From assembly GCA_002331565.1 (NCBI GenBank), contig DCZC01000044.1, positions 1 to 5,737 of the forward strand: a DNA stretch of 5,737 nucleotides, given 5' to 3'. The translations under genes were made by a program, and so were the position numbers. The notes beneath the pieces are model-generated. The model searched no databases. It was not told where the DNA came from and was given only the letters and a program-made list of their open reading frames with translations. The stretch is from Gemmatimonas sp. UBA2094 (GTDB taxonomy: Bacteria; Gemmatimonadota; Gemmatimonadetes; Gemmatimonadales; Gemmatimonadaceae). This document shows positions 1 through 5,737 of the stretch, in pieces; positions within the stretch are counted from its first letter, which is position 1; every line of letters begins with the position of its first letter.

Positions 1-1067
1 AGGCCGCCACGGGCGCGCAGGGTGGCACCACGTTCGGCATCGTCCGCGGCAGCCGCTTCTTCGGCCGAGCCACGCGCATCGGCGCCACCGCTGCGCTGCG
101 TGACGGCGACGCGATGGGCGCCGATCTCTCCATGCAGTCGCGCCGCAATGTGGTGGTGGCCATGGACGCGCTCGCACGACTGGGCGAACTGGTGCAGTTC
201 ACCGGCATGGTATCGGCCTCCAACGAGAACGGGCGCACCGGTCTCGCCGGGACGTACGGCATTTCGCGCAACACCAACACGACGCTTGTCGGCGTGCTGG
301 GCGCGGTCGTGACCAAGGATTACAACCCGCAGATGGGCTTCGTGTCGCGCCCCGACGTGGTGATGACCAACCCTTTCGCCAGCTGGACGATGCAGCCGCG
401 CTGGTTGCCCGCGTCGATGGTGTGGCTGCGTCACGGTCCGAACGGCATCGTCTTCAACGACCCCAAGTCGGGGCGCGTGCAGGAGTCCAACGTCACCTAC
501 ACCGGCGAGCTGCTGTTCCGCAACGGGGCGAGCATCACGCCGGCGCTCGAACACAACACGCAGCGACCGACGCTGTCGGTGCCGCTGTTCCCCTCGGTGT
601 CCATCGCGCCGGGCTCGTACGACTACGTGCGGGCGGGCGTGACGGTAAAAACCGACCAGAGCGCCCCGTTGGCGGCCATCCTCACGACCACATCGGGTGC
701 GTTCTTCGACGGGTCACTCGACCGGGCGGAGGTGAGCGGTCGCTGGTCGCCGAGCCCCTACCTCTCGGTGCGTGCCACCTACGAAGTGAACCGGTTGCGC
801 AGCATCGGCACGCGCGATTCGAGTTTCACAACACATCTCGCGGGACCGGAATTGCGAGTATTCCTCAACCCGCGGGTGCAGTGGAGCGCGTTCTATCAGT
901 ACAACACCGCTCTGCAGCGCGCGTCGCTCAATGCGCGCTTCAGCTGGGAGTTCCTCCCGCTGTCATACCTGTACGTGGTGTACAACGATCGCCAGGCGGT
1001 AATGAACGGCGCCTCACCGATGGCGCGTTCGCTCATCGTGAAGCTGTCGTGGCTGGGGCAGCTGTAG
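1..1067 (+). CDS. DUF5916-like outer-membrane beta-barrel protein, C-terminal part (5' end outside window)
   Basis: The reading frame is open from the left edge (first full codon at base 3) to a TAG at 1065-1067, giving about 354 visible residues. The start lies outside, so the ATG at 114 is internal. The visible part alternates short polar turns with amphipathic strands, as in an outer-membrane beta-barrel. Its C-terminal third has the pattern of DUF5916 proteins, whose N-terminus usually carries a family 9-like carbohydrate-binding domain: FFDGSLDRAEVSGRWSPSP, then SVRATYEVNRLR, then QWSAFYQYNTALQRASLNAR, then LSYLYVVYNDRQ. Full-length members usually run to 700-800 residues, so roughly half is missing. 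The family is common in Gemmatimonadota, Bacteroidota and Acidobacteriota, and its function is not firmly known; many are labelled 'hydrolase' without proof. The protein ends in WLGQL rather than the terminal Phe or Trp typical of many barrel proteins. I am confident of a barrel-like protein and fairly confident of the family, which I recognised from memory. Confidence 0.8.
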   Translation, partial: AATGAQGGTTFGIVRGSRFFGRATRIGATAALRDGDAMGADLSMQSRRNVVVAMDALARLGELVQFTGMVSASNENGRTGLAGTYGISRNTNTTLVGVLGAVVTKDYNPQMGFVSRPDVVMTNPFASWTMQPRWLPASMVWLRHGPNGIVFNDPKSGRVQESNVTYTGELLFRNGASITPALEHNTQRPTLSVPLFPSVSIAPGSYDYVRAGVTVKTDQSAPLAAILTTTSGAFFDGSLDRAEVSGRWSPSPYLSVRATYEVNRLRSIGTRDSSFTTHLAGPELRVFLNPRVQWSAFYQYNTALQRASLNARFSWEFLPLSYLYVVYNDRQAVMNGASPMARSLIVKLSWLGQL

Positions 1068-1088
1068 CTGGTAGCGGCAGCCCCCGGA

Positions 1089-1109
1089 GAACGGGTGATC
1101 CCCCTGTTC
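1089..1109 (+). other. Weak stem-loop in the convergent junction, possible terminator
   Basis: Bases 1089-1095 (GAACGGG) can pair with 1103-1109 (CCTGTTC) in plus-strand RNA. This gives seven pairs, one of them G-U, around a 7-base loop, starting 22 bases after the stop of the upstream gene. No T tract follows on either strand, so it is not a classical intrinsic terminator. The rest of the 73-bp gap between the two converging genes shows nothing else I can support. Confidence 0.25.
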
Positions 1110-1140
1110 CCCAATGCTCCCTCGGGGCGCACCGACCCAC

Positions 1141-1569
1141 TCACGCCTGCGTCGAGGTGGCGCGCGGATAGAGAATCATCTGCGTACAGCGGAACAGCGC
1201 GAGCGTACGCCCGCTCTCGCGATGCTTCACCTCGGCATCCCAGACCTGTGTGGTGCGCCCGGTGTGCACCACGCGCGCGTGGCAAGTGATCGTGCCATCG
1301 CGCGCGGTACCGAGATGATTCGTTTTGAGCTCGACGGTGGTGAAGCCGTCGGCGCCATCCGGAAGCATCGACATGCAACCGAAGCCGGCACACGAATCGG
1401 CGAGCGTCACGACGGCGCCGGCGTGCAGAAAACCGTTCGGTGCCATGAGATCTTTTTGCACCGCACACTCGGCTTCGATCTCCCCGTGGCCGATGGCCGT
1501 GAAGACGATGCCGAGATACCCCGGAAAGAATCCCTGTGCGCGGGCGTTGGCCTGCTCGAGTGTCATCAT
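1141..1569 (-). CDS. PaaI-like hotdog-fold acyl-CoA thioesterase
   Basis: This is a 142-residue protein of the usual size for a single-domain hotdog thioesterase of the PaaI/YdiI group. These enzymes hydrolyse acyl- or aryl-CoA thioesters in the cytoplasm, normally as tetramers. The diagnostic stretch is NGFLHAGAVVTLADSCAGFG (residues 45-64), which fits the hotdog central helix and its active-site loop. By family analogy N45, H49 and D58 are the likely catalytic or CoA-positioning residues; H-A-G replaces the more frequent H-G-G. The strands TTVELKTNHLGTARDGTITC and TTQVWDAEVKHRESGRTLAL complete the fold. Two ATG codons are adjacent (1567-1569 and 1564-1566). A GCGGGG run ends directly at the first ATG, so the second may be the true start, shortening the protein by one residue. 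The gene begins 41 bp after the ndh stop on the same strand and may be co-transcribed with it. The natural substrate cannot be told from sequence. Confidence 0.88.
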   Translation of the reverse strand: MMTLEQANARAQGFFPGYLGIVFTAIGHGEIEAECAVQKDLMAPNGFLHAGAVVTLADSCAGFGCMSMLPDGADGFTTVELKTNHLGTARDGTITCHARVVHTGRTTQVWDAEVKHRESGRTLALFRCTQMILYPRATSTQA

Positions 1570-1610
1570 CCCCGCAATTTAGGCGTTGACGATGCGCTTG
1601 CCGAGCAGGG

Positions 1611-3020
1611 CTACGCGACCCGTCGCTTCTCGTGCGCGGCTTTGCTGGCCTTGAGCAGCCGATGCACGGTCGTACCGGTGATGAGCCGCACGCCGCGCTG
1701 GAAGGTGAGGTATTGATAGCCCCACTGCACGAACACCGTCACGCGGTTGCGCACACCCACGAGGTAGAGGATGTGCACGAAAAGCCAGGTGAGCCACGCG
1801 AACAGGCCATGGAGCTGCTGGCCGGCAATGACCGCCACGGCCTTGTGTCGCCCGATCGTGGCAAGGTCACCCTTGTTGAGATACCGGAAGCTCGCGCTGT
1901 CGCGGCCGGCGACGCGCGCGGCGATGTTGCGACCGACCAGTGTCCCCATCTGATTGGCAGCCGGGGCCACGGCGGGAACCGGTGTCCCGCTCGGTGTCGT
2001 CGTGGCAACGATGTCGCCGGCGCAGAAGATCTCGGGATGCCCCGGCACGCTGAGATCGGGGTTCACGACCACGCGTCCCGCGCGATCGGTTGGCGCACCG
2101 AGTTGACGGGCGAGCGGCGACGCCTGATTGCCGGCGCCCCAGAACACCGTGTGGGCGTCGATGCGCTCGCCGCCGGCCACAACCCCGTCGCTGTCCACGT
2201 GGGTGACGATGCAGTTGGTGCGTATCTCGACACCGAGCGACTCGAGATCGCGCTGGGCGCGCGCCGAGAGTTCCTCGGGAAACGCGGGCAGGATGCGTGG
2301 CCCGCCCTCGAGCAGGAGCACGCGCGCCTTGCGCGGGTCAATGCGACGGAATTCGCCGTTGAGCGCGTGGTGCGTGACCTCGGGAATCATACCGGCGAGT
2401 TCCACGCCCGTGGGCCCGCCGCCCACGATGACGAACGTGAGGAGCGCGTCGCGCTCGCCCGCCGCGCTGGCGCGTTCGGCCGCCTCAAAGGAGAGGAGGA
2501 ACCGGCGACGCATCTCGAGCGCGTCCTCGAGGCTCTTGAGACCCGGCGCGTGCTGCTCCCATTCCGGATGTCCGAAGTAGGCGTGGCGCGCGCCCGCAGC
2601 CATCACCAGAAAATCGTACGACAACAGCACAGTGCCGCTATCGAGCGACACGGTTTTGCCGTGCGGATCGATGCGGTCGACATCGGCCATGACGACCGTG
2701 GCATTGCGTTGTTTGCGCAACAGCCAGCGGATGGGCACGCTGATGTCGGCCGGATTGAGCACCGCCGTGGCCACCTGATAGAGCAACGGCTGGAAGAGGT
2801 GATGATTGGTGCGATCGAGCAGCGTGATGCGCACGGGCGCGTCGGCGAGGGCTTTGGCAGCCGAGAGCCCGGCGAAGCCGCCGCCCACGATGACCACATG
2901 CGGTCGCGGGTCGGTAGCGTGCGTGGCCGTCGCGGTCAGCGAACTGGCCGGCCGGATGGCGCTCACCAGTCCATCCGAGGCGTGCGAATCAGGGGATGTG
3001 GTGTGCGTTCGGTGTGGCAT
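1611..3020 (-). CDS. ndh: Type II NADH:quinone oxidoreductase (NDH-2), non-proton-pumping
   Basis: This single-subunit FAD enzyme oxidises NADH and passes electrons to membrane quinone on the cytoplasmic face without pumping protons. In the 469-residue form the FAD site is GGGFAG (46-51) with the acidic D69 at the end of the second strand, followed by the NDH-2 signature HHLFQPLLYQVATAVLNPAD (73-92). The NADH site is GGGPTGVELAG (200-210) with E238, which favours NADH over NADPH. The second FAD motif is FCAGD (D335), and APAANQ (351-356) lies in the quinone-side segment where many homologues read AQxAxQ. The C-terminal third is hydrophobic and amphipathic (GLFAWLTWLFVHILYLVG), fitting membrane anchoring. 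I chose ATG at 3018-3020 because GGAG sits 6 bases upstream. The frame stays open to a GTG at 3060-3062 (483 aa), but that codon abuts a palindromic operator and lacks a ribosome site. About 40 Ser/Thr/Ala/His-rich residues precede the first Rossmann strand, longer than usual. The stop is TAG. Confidence 0.95.
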   Translation of the reverse strand: MPHRTHTTSPDSHASDGLVSAIRPASSLTATATHATDPRPHVVIVGGGFAGLSAAKALADAPVRITLLDRTNHHLFQPLLYQVATAVLNPADISVPIRWLLRKQRNATVVMADVDRIDPHGKTVSLDSGTVLLSYDFLVMAAGARHAYFGHPEWEQHAPGLKSLEDALEMRRRFLLSFEAAERASAAGERDALLTFVIVGGGPTGVELAGMIPEVTHHALNGEFRRIDPRKARVLLLEGGPRILPAFPEELSARAQRDLESLGVEIRTNCIVTHVDSDGVVAGGERIDAHTVFWGAGNQASPLARQLGAPTDRAGRVVVNPDLSVPGHPEIFCAGDIVATTTPSGTPVPAVAPAANQMGTLVGRNIAARVAGRDSASFRYLNKGDLATIGRHKAVAVIAGQQLHGLFAWLTWLFVHILYLVGVRNRVTVFVQWGYQYLTFQRGVRLITGTTVHRLLKASKAAHEKRRVA

Positions 3021-3026
3021 GCCGGT

Positions 3027-3030
3027 CTCC
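3027..3030 (-). promoter_or_regulatory. Shine-Dalgarno site that decides the ndh start
   Basis: On the minus strand the bases read GGAG followed by ACCGGC and then the ATG at 3020-3018, a 6-base spacer. This is the clearest ribosome-binding site in the window. It favours the 469-residue NDH-2 over the 42-bp longer GTG-started form. Confidence 0.7.
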
Positions 3031-3062
3031 GGTGCGGGTCTACCAACGCATACGCTGGCCAC

Positions 3063-3080
3063 TTGTGAAAAGTTTCACAA
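3063..3080 (-). promoter_or_regulatory. Rex-type redox operator upstream of ndh (CRP-like alternative)
   Basis: TTGTGAAA and TTTCACAA are perfect 8-base inverted arms around a 2-base centre. The site fits the Rex box TTGTGAA-N4-TTCACAA with no mismatch. Rex is a repressor that binds DNA when NADH is low and lets go when the NADH/NAD+ ratio rises; it controls ndh in Bacillus subtilis and respiratory genes in Streptomyces. The box lies 43-60 bases upstream of the ndh ATG and is AT-rich within GC-rich surroundings. I see no strong -35/-10 pair. A weak TATGCG on the minus strand downstream of the box could serve as a -10, which would put the box over the -35 region, where a repressor should act. 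The same bases include TGTGA-N6-TCACA, the CRP core, so a CRP/FNR-family protein is the main alternative. No rex or crp gene is visible in the window. Confidence 0.75.
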
Positions 3081-3115
3081 TGGGTCCGCCAGATCCCCAA
3101 AGAGCAGGTTTGTGA

Positions 3116-3448
3116 TCAGCCCGCCCGGCGCGCCCGCCAGAAATACCACTCCCGCCCGGCGCTCCACGCCTCGGCCGCGGCCCGCGGTGCGCCGGCCACG
3201 CACCCCGCCGACTCCTCGGTGATCACCCGGAACTGTTCGTCGATCTCCGCCAGCATCTCCCGCGTCTCCAGCGTAGTGGGCTTCGCCCGCAACCGCTGCG
3301 CGATCTCGTGACGCACCAGCACGTCGGCCACGAATTCGTCGGCGCTCACCGGGTGCCGCGCCAGATAGTCCACCATGCGCGCCCACTGCGCCACCAAGGC
3401 CGGCAGGGTCAGCCGGGTGAGAGCGGCCGGAGGAATCGGTACGCTCAC
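3116..3448 (-). CDS. Unrecognised 110-aa protein, translationally coupled to the upstream hydrolase
   Basis: I do not recognise this protein. Its codons favour G/C at third positions like the neighbouring genes, which supports this frame over competing ones. The start is GTG at 3446-3448 and overlaps the TGA of the hydrolase gene (GTGA), a layout typical of translational coupling. Only a weak GGCGGG lies upstream. The sequence looks helical and soluble, with no signal peptide or membrane segment. A hydrophobic N-terminal helix (LPALVAQWARMVDYLAR, about 15-31) is followed by a charged helical middle (HEIAQRLRAKPTTLETREML, about 47-66), a single Cys at 83, and an aromatic, basic tail, REWYFWRARR (99-108). 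The tight coupling suggests a role linked to the lipoprotein hydrolase, but that protein should be exported while this one appears cytoplasmic, so a direct complex is not obvious. The 95-bp gap to ndh holds the Rex-type box. Existence as a gene is likely; function is unknown. Confidence 0.7.
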   Translation of the reverse strand: MSVPIPPAALTRLTLPALVAQWARMVDYLARHPVSADEFVADVLVRHEIAQRLRAKPTTLETREMLAEIDEQFRVITEESAGCVAGAPRAAAEAWSAGREWYFWRARRAG

Positions 3449-4470
3449 CTGCCCGCCGGCTGTTCCACGCGCGCGAGGAACGCACGCACGGCCTCGATGT
3501 ACTCGGCCGGCTTCTCGCGCATCGCCGCGTGCGCCGCACCGGAGATCACGACCAACTGTGCATCACGCATCGTGCTCCGGAATTCGTCGAGCGTACGCGG
3601 CCGCGCCTCGTCGAACTCACCCGCGATGAAGAGCGTGGGCTGCGTGATGTTCTTGAGGTCGGCCGCGCGTGTCCACGTACGCAGACTGCCCGTGCTCAGG
3701 AACTCCGTGGGCCCCCACATCTGCCGGTAGATGGTGTCGTTCGACGCCACGCCCGCACACCGGGGTTCATCCGCCACGGGCAGGCGCCGCACGTGTCGCG
3801 CGTAGAACGAATCGGTCGCCGCCATGTAGGCCGGCGAGTCGAGCGTGCCCTTCTTCTCTTCTTCATCGAGCACCTGGCGAATCGCCACGGGCAGCTGTGC
3901 GCGCAGCGAATCGGCGTCGGCGATCCAGCGCGGCGTGTCGATGAGCGGGCTGCTGAAGATCACGCTCTCCACGCCCTCGGGCTTTGCCGCCGCCATGTAT
4001 TCGGCCGCGAGCGCGCCGCCCCACGAATGCCCCAGCAGATGCACACGCGTAAGCCCCAGCGCCTTGCGCACGGCGCTCAGCTCGGCCACGAACCGATCCA
4101 CCCGCCACAGTGACGTATCGGCGGGGTGATCGGACTTCCCCGACCCCAGCTGATCGTAGAAGATCACCGGCCGTTCGCGGGCGAGCGGCGCAAGCACCTC
4201 GAAGCGACACGCCGTGCCGCCGGGGCCGCCGTGCAGCGCGATGAGCGGCGTACCGGGACCGTTGCCGAGTTTGCGGTACCACACCCGCCCTCCCGGCACC
4301 TCGACCATGCCCTCAGTCGACGGCACCGTATCGGCCGGCGCGACGGTCGCCGCGGAATCGGCGGTGCGGCGGGTATCGGAGGCGCAGGCGCCCAGCGTGA
4401 GGCAGGCACCGGCCAGCATGGCAAAGACGGGGCGCGGATACACCGCGCGGAGTGGGGTGAATTGATCCAT
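3445..4470 (-). CDS. Lipoprotein alpha/beta hydrolase, proline iminopeptidase (peptidase S33) family
   Basis: This 341-residue serine hydrolase has all marks of the proline iminopeptidase group, which removes N-terminal proline or other residues from short peptides. HGGPGG (80-85) forms the oxyanion region, YDQLGSGKSD (105-114) is a family signature, and GHSWGG (147-152) carries nucleophile S149. D287 in GEFDE and H314 in GAAHA complete the likely triad. A cap domain occupies roughly 180-270. The N-terminus has basic residues R8 and R13, a hydrophobic stretch (VFAMLAGACLTL) and a lipobox-like LGAC ending at C29, followed by a Ser/Thr/Ala-rich linker to about residue 55. It is therefore probably a lipid-anchored envelope protein rather than the usual cytoplasmic enzyme. 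Ala at +2 is not a known inner-membrane retention signal. No clear ribosome site precedes the ATG, but starting at M18 would remove the basic residues of the signal peptide. The substrate is uncertain: related alpha/beta hydrolases also cleave esters or amides. Confidence 0.9.
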   Translation of the reverse strand: MDQFTPLRAVYPRPVFAMLAGACLTLGACASDTRRTADSAATVAPADTVPSTEGMVEVPGGRVWYRKLGNGPGTPLIALHGGPGGTACRFEVLAPLARERPVIFYDQLGSGKSDHPADTSLWRVDRFVAELSAVRKALGLTRVHLLGHSWGGALAAEYMAAAKPEGVESVIFSSPLIDTPRWIADADSLRAQLPVAIRQVLDEEEKKGTLDSPAYMAATDSFYARHVRRLPVADEPRCAGVASNDTIYRQMWGPTEFLSTGSLRTWTRAADLKNITQPTLFIAGEFDEARPRTLDEFRSTMRDAQLVVISGAAHAAMREKPAEYIEAVRAFLARVEQPAGR

Positions 4471-4541
4471 GCGGGAAACTACCGCACGCCACGCGCCGGG
4501 GCGACGACGCGATTCCTGCGGCGACCGGCCCGGTGCTGCGC

Positions 4542-5495
4542 TCAGTACGGCGTGAGCCGCATGGCGCTCAGCAGCCGTCGTGACGCCTGTGGTGCGAGTC
4601 GCTGCAGGGCGTAGGCCGTGAGATAACTGCGCACGGCGAGTTCGCGATGAAACCGCGGCGTGATGAACGGGTCGGCCTTGAGCCGGTCGGTACGATCACG
4701 GCCGACGTACAAGAAGGCGAGCGCGCCGGGTGCCCCGGTGGCGAGGGTGGCCTCGAGCTGCTCGGCCGGGAGCGCCGCGAGAAAGAAGGCATCCATGTGC
4801 ACATGGTGCCATTCCACGCGCAGTGGATCGCGATGACGTAACCAGCGGAGCTCCGCGACCAGCGAGATGCCGCCGTCCTCGGCGTGACGACAGCCGAGGG
4901 CGATCGCGCGCAGCAGGTCTCCCGTGACGTCAACCTCCGCGACTTCGGTCGGCCTTTGCGTCACGTCACGCGCGTCGGGCCCATCGAACAGGACACCGGC
5001 GATGGTGCCCATGAGACGTGTGATGCGCATCGTCTGCTCGTCATCGGGCGTATCGGTCACCGTGCGGCTGCTCCATGCCAACCATGCGCGGCCATCGAGC
5101 GAGGACAGCGAGGCCCCCACGGCGTTCAGCGCCTCTATGGCGCCCGCCTCGTGCAGCGCGCGCCCCGCCGCGCGCGGGCGCACATCTTCGGAGCTGAACG
5201 TGATGGCGGCATACAAACCACCGTCCGCATGCCGCACCCACTGCCGTTCCAGATCGGCGATGATGACGGCGACGCCGAGTACGCCGCCGACGATGGTCTC
5301 GAGCAGCGTGTGCGTGGCCACCGTCCCATCGCGAATGGTGAGGCTGTTCACGGCCTCCTGTTCGTGCGACACCCACGGATGATCGGCCATGCCACGCCCG
5401 TCTGCGGCCAGCTGCTGGAAGTCACGAAATGCCGGCGAATCGTGCAGTGGCGGGCCGAGCACGAGGGTGACGTCAGTGAGCGGGTACGCAGTCAT
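4542..5495 (-). CDS. Unrecognised 317-aa protein
   Basis: I do not recognise a family. The gene is supported by an uninterrupted frame with strong G/C third-position preference and by its position in the minus-strand run, 71 bp upstream of the lipoprotein hydrolase. The protein appears soluble and has no signal peptide. One hydrophobic stretch, LLETIVGGVLGVAVIIADL (about 64-82), could be a buried helix and strand or, less likely, a membrane segment. The middle is acidic, there is a His-rich HHVHMD (230-235), and the C-terminus is basic and helical (RFHRELAVRSYLTAYALQRL, 281-300). HHVHMD could bind metal, but nothing else supports an enzyme. The ATG at 5493-5495 has only a weak GGACAG nine bases upstream; M36 (ATG at 5390) is an alternative start. 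A 950-bp gene of this quality is very probably real. Confidence 0.8.
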   Translation of the reverse strand: MTAYPLTDVTLVLGPPLHDSPAFRDFQQLAADGRGMADHPWVSHEQEAVNSLTIRDGTVATHTLLETIVGGVLGVAVIIADLERQWVRHADGGLYAAITFSSEDVRPRAAGRALHEAGAIEALNAVGASLSSLDGRAWLAWSSRTVTDTPDDEQTMRITRLMGTIAGVLFDGPDARDVTQRPTEVAEVDVTGDLLRAIALGCRHAEDGGISLVAELRWLRHRDPLRVEWHHVHMDAFFLAALPAEQLEATLATGAPGALAFLYVGRDRTDRLKADPFITPRFHRELAVRSYLTAYALQRLAPQASRRLLSAMRLTPY

Positions 5496-5509
5496 GACGG
5501 AAAGCTGTC

Positions 5510-5584
5510 CGCATCCCGGCCTCGACGAAAGCGCAGCGGCACCGGCCGCCGGTCGCGCCCAAGGTCGTACGCTTCCGGGATGCG
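5510..5584. repeat. Nested inverted repeat in the divergent intergenic region
   Basis: CGCATCCCGG at 5510-5519 and CCGGGATGCG at 5575-5584 are perfect 10-base inverted arms separated by 55 bp. Immediately inside the right arm, CGCTT (5570-5574) can pair with AAGCG (5529-5533), leaving a 9-base bulge on the left. In the centre, ACCGG (5541-5545) and CCGGT (5549-5553) form a short hairpin. The structure fills most of the 111-bp gap between the 317-aa gene and the divergently transcribed secreted-protein gene. It could be a pair of operator half-sites, a folded leader, or chance in GC-rich DNA. I see no convincing -35/-10 elements in this gap. Confidence 0.45.
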
Positions 5585-5606
5585 ACAGGGGGGCGCAACT
5601 TGAGGC

Positions 5607-5737
5607 ATGCCGAATTCTCCCTCTGCGTGCGGTGTCCCCGCGCGCGCGTCGCTGCGGACGGTCACCGCCGCTGCCCTCGCCTCCCTCGCCGCCGTCGCAC
5701 CGGCGTCCTCAGTGCTCGCGCAGCCGGCAGCCGTGGG
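5607..5737 (+). CDS. N-terminus of a secreted protein with Sec signal peptide (3' end outside window)
   Basis: Only 43 complete codons are visible, so the product cannot be named. The ATG at 5607-5609 is preceded in frame by a TGA at 5601-5603, which makes it the first possible start. The residues form a classical Sec signal peptide: an n-region with R13 and R17, a hydrophobic core TAAALASLAAVAPA (20-33), and a likely signal peptidase I site after VLA (36-38), leaving mature Gln39. There is no lipobox, because the only Cys (C8) lies before the hydrophobic core. Upstream, AGGGGGG at 5587-5593 is 13 bases away and GAGG at 5602-5605 is only one base away, so neither is an ideal ribosome site. 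The gene is transcribed away from the 317-aa gene. It is probably periplasmic or outer-membrane, but that goes beyond what the fragment shows. Confidence 0.7.
   Translation, partial: MPNSPSACGVPARASLRTVTAAALASLAAVAPASSVLAQPAAV

Noticed and set aside
896..1468. A 190-codon minus-strand frame spanning the convergent junction
   Set aside because: It overlaps both the DUF5916-like gene and the thioesterase gene in other frames, and its composition is that of a shadow frame.
1632..3068. A 478-codon open frame on the plus strand, antisense to ndh
   Set aside because: The minus strand carries unmistakable NDH-2 motifs along the whole stretch. The antisense frame is a by-product of high GC content, with Arg/Gly/His/Glu-rich sequence and no recognisable domain.
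3110..3118. A second TTGTGA half-site (TTGTGATCA) 47 bp from the Rex-type palindrome
   Set aside because: There is no matching TCACAA at the required spacing, and its last bases are the stop codon of the 110-aa gene. It is most likely chance.
3075..3539. A 154-codon minus-strand frame overlapping the 110-aa gene
   Set aside because: It would overlap the end of the hydrolase gene by about 95 bp and consists of Arg/Gly/Ala-rich low-complexity sequence. The 110-aa frame has better codon use and a 4-base overlap with the hydrolase stop.
4471..4541. ACCGGGCCGGT-type palindrome in the gap between the 317-aa gene and the hydrolase gene, considered as a terminator
   Set aside because: The five-base arms leave only a one-base loop and no T tract follows, so no terminator can be supported.
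4884..5603. A 239-codon plus-strand frame opposite the 317-aa gene
   Set aside because: It overlaps a minus-strand frame with better third-position G/C preference, runs across the intergenic region, and is rich in Arg and His as shadow frames are.
1..5737. Defence system, mobile element, CRISPR array or biosynthetic cluster
   Set aside because: I saw no transposase, integrase, nuclease, toxin-antitoxin pair, direct-repeat array or biosynthetic core enzyme. Composition looks even along the window.

Overview
This is a GC-rich window (about two-thirds G+C by eye) that is densely coded. It reads as an ordinary stretch of a free-living, aerobic or facultative Gram-negative-type chromosome. The C-terminus of a DUF5916-type outer-membrane beta-barrel protein, the lipoprotein and Sec signals, and strong G/C preference at third codon positions fit Gemmatimonadota (Gemmatimonas-like) or a neighbouring phylum. 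That placement is an inference; no rRNA or other marker gene is present. I see no tRNA, rRNA, CRISPR array, insertion sequence, phage gene or integration site.

Layout: (1) 1-1067, plus strand: the 3' part of a DUF5916-like outer-membrane protein, cut by the left edge. (2) 1068-1140: a short convergent junction with one weak stem-loop. (3) 1141-5495: five genes, all on the minus strand. In transcription order they are an unrecognised 317-aa protein (5495-4542), a lipoprotein of the proline iminopeptidase/alpha-beta hydrolase family (4470-3445), an unrecognised 110-aa protein whose GTG start overlaps the hydrolase stop (3448-3116), a type II NADH:quinone oxidoreductase (3020-1611) and a PaaI-like hotdog thioesterase (1569-1141). 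(4) 5496-5606: a divergent intergenic region holding a nested inverted repeat. (5) 5607 to the right edge, plus strand: the signal peptide and first residues of a secreted protein.

The most informative element is an 18-bp palindrome, TTGTGAAAAGTTTCACAA, at 3063-3080, 43 bp upstream of the preferred ATG of the NADH dehydrogenase gene. It matches the operator of the redox repressor Rex (TTGTGAA-N4-TTCACAA) at every fixed position. Rex senses the NADH/NAD+ ratio and is known to repress ndh in Bacillus subtilis, so site and target gene agree. The same bases also contain the CRP core TGTGA-N6-TCACA, so a CRP/FNR-family regulator is the main alternative. If Rex binds here, the local circuit is a feedback loop: excess NADH would release Rex, raise NDH-2 and lower NADH again. 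The site lies inside the minus-strand gene run, which suggests that ndh, and perhaps the thioesterase 41 bp downstream, can be transcribed from their own promoter.

I found no convincing new multi-gene system. The items worth a second look are the Rex-like operator, the coupled lipoprotein-peptidase/110-aa pair, the 317-aa unknown and the divergent intergenic inverted repeat.
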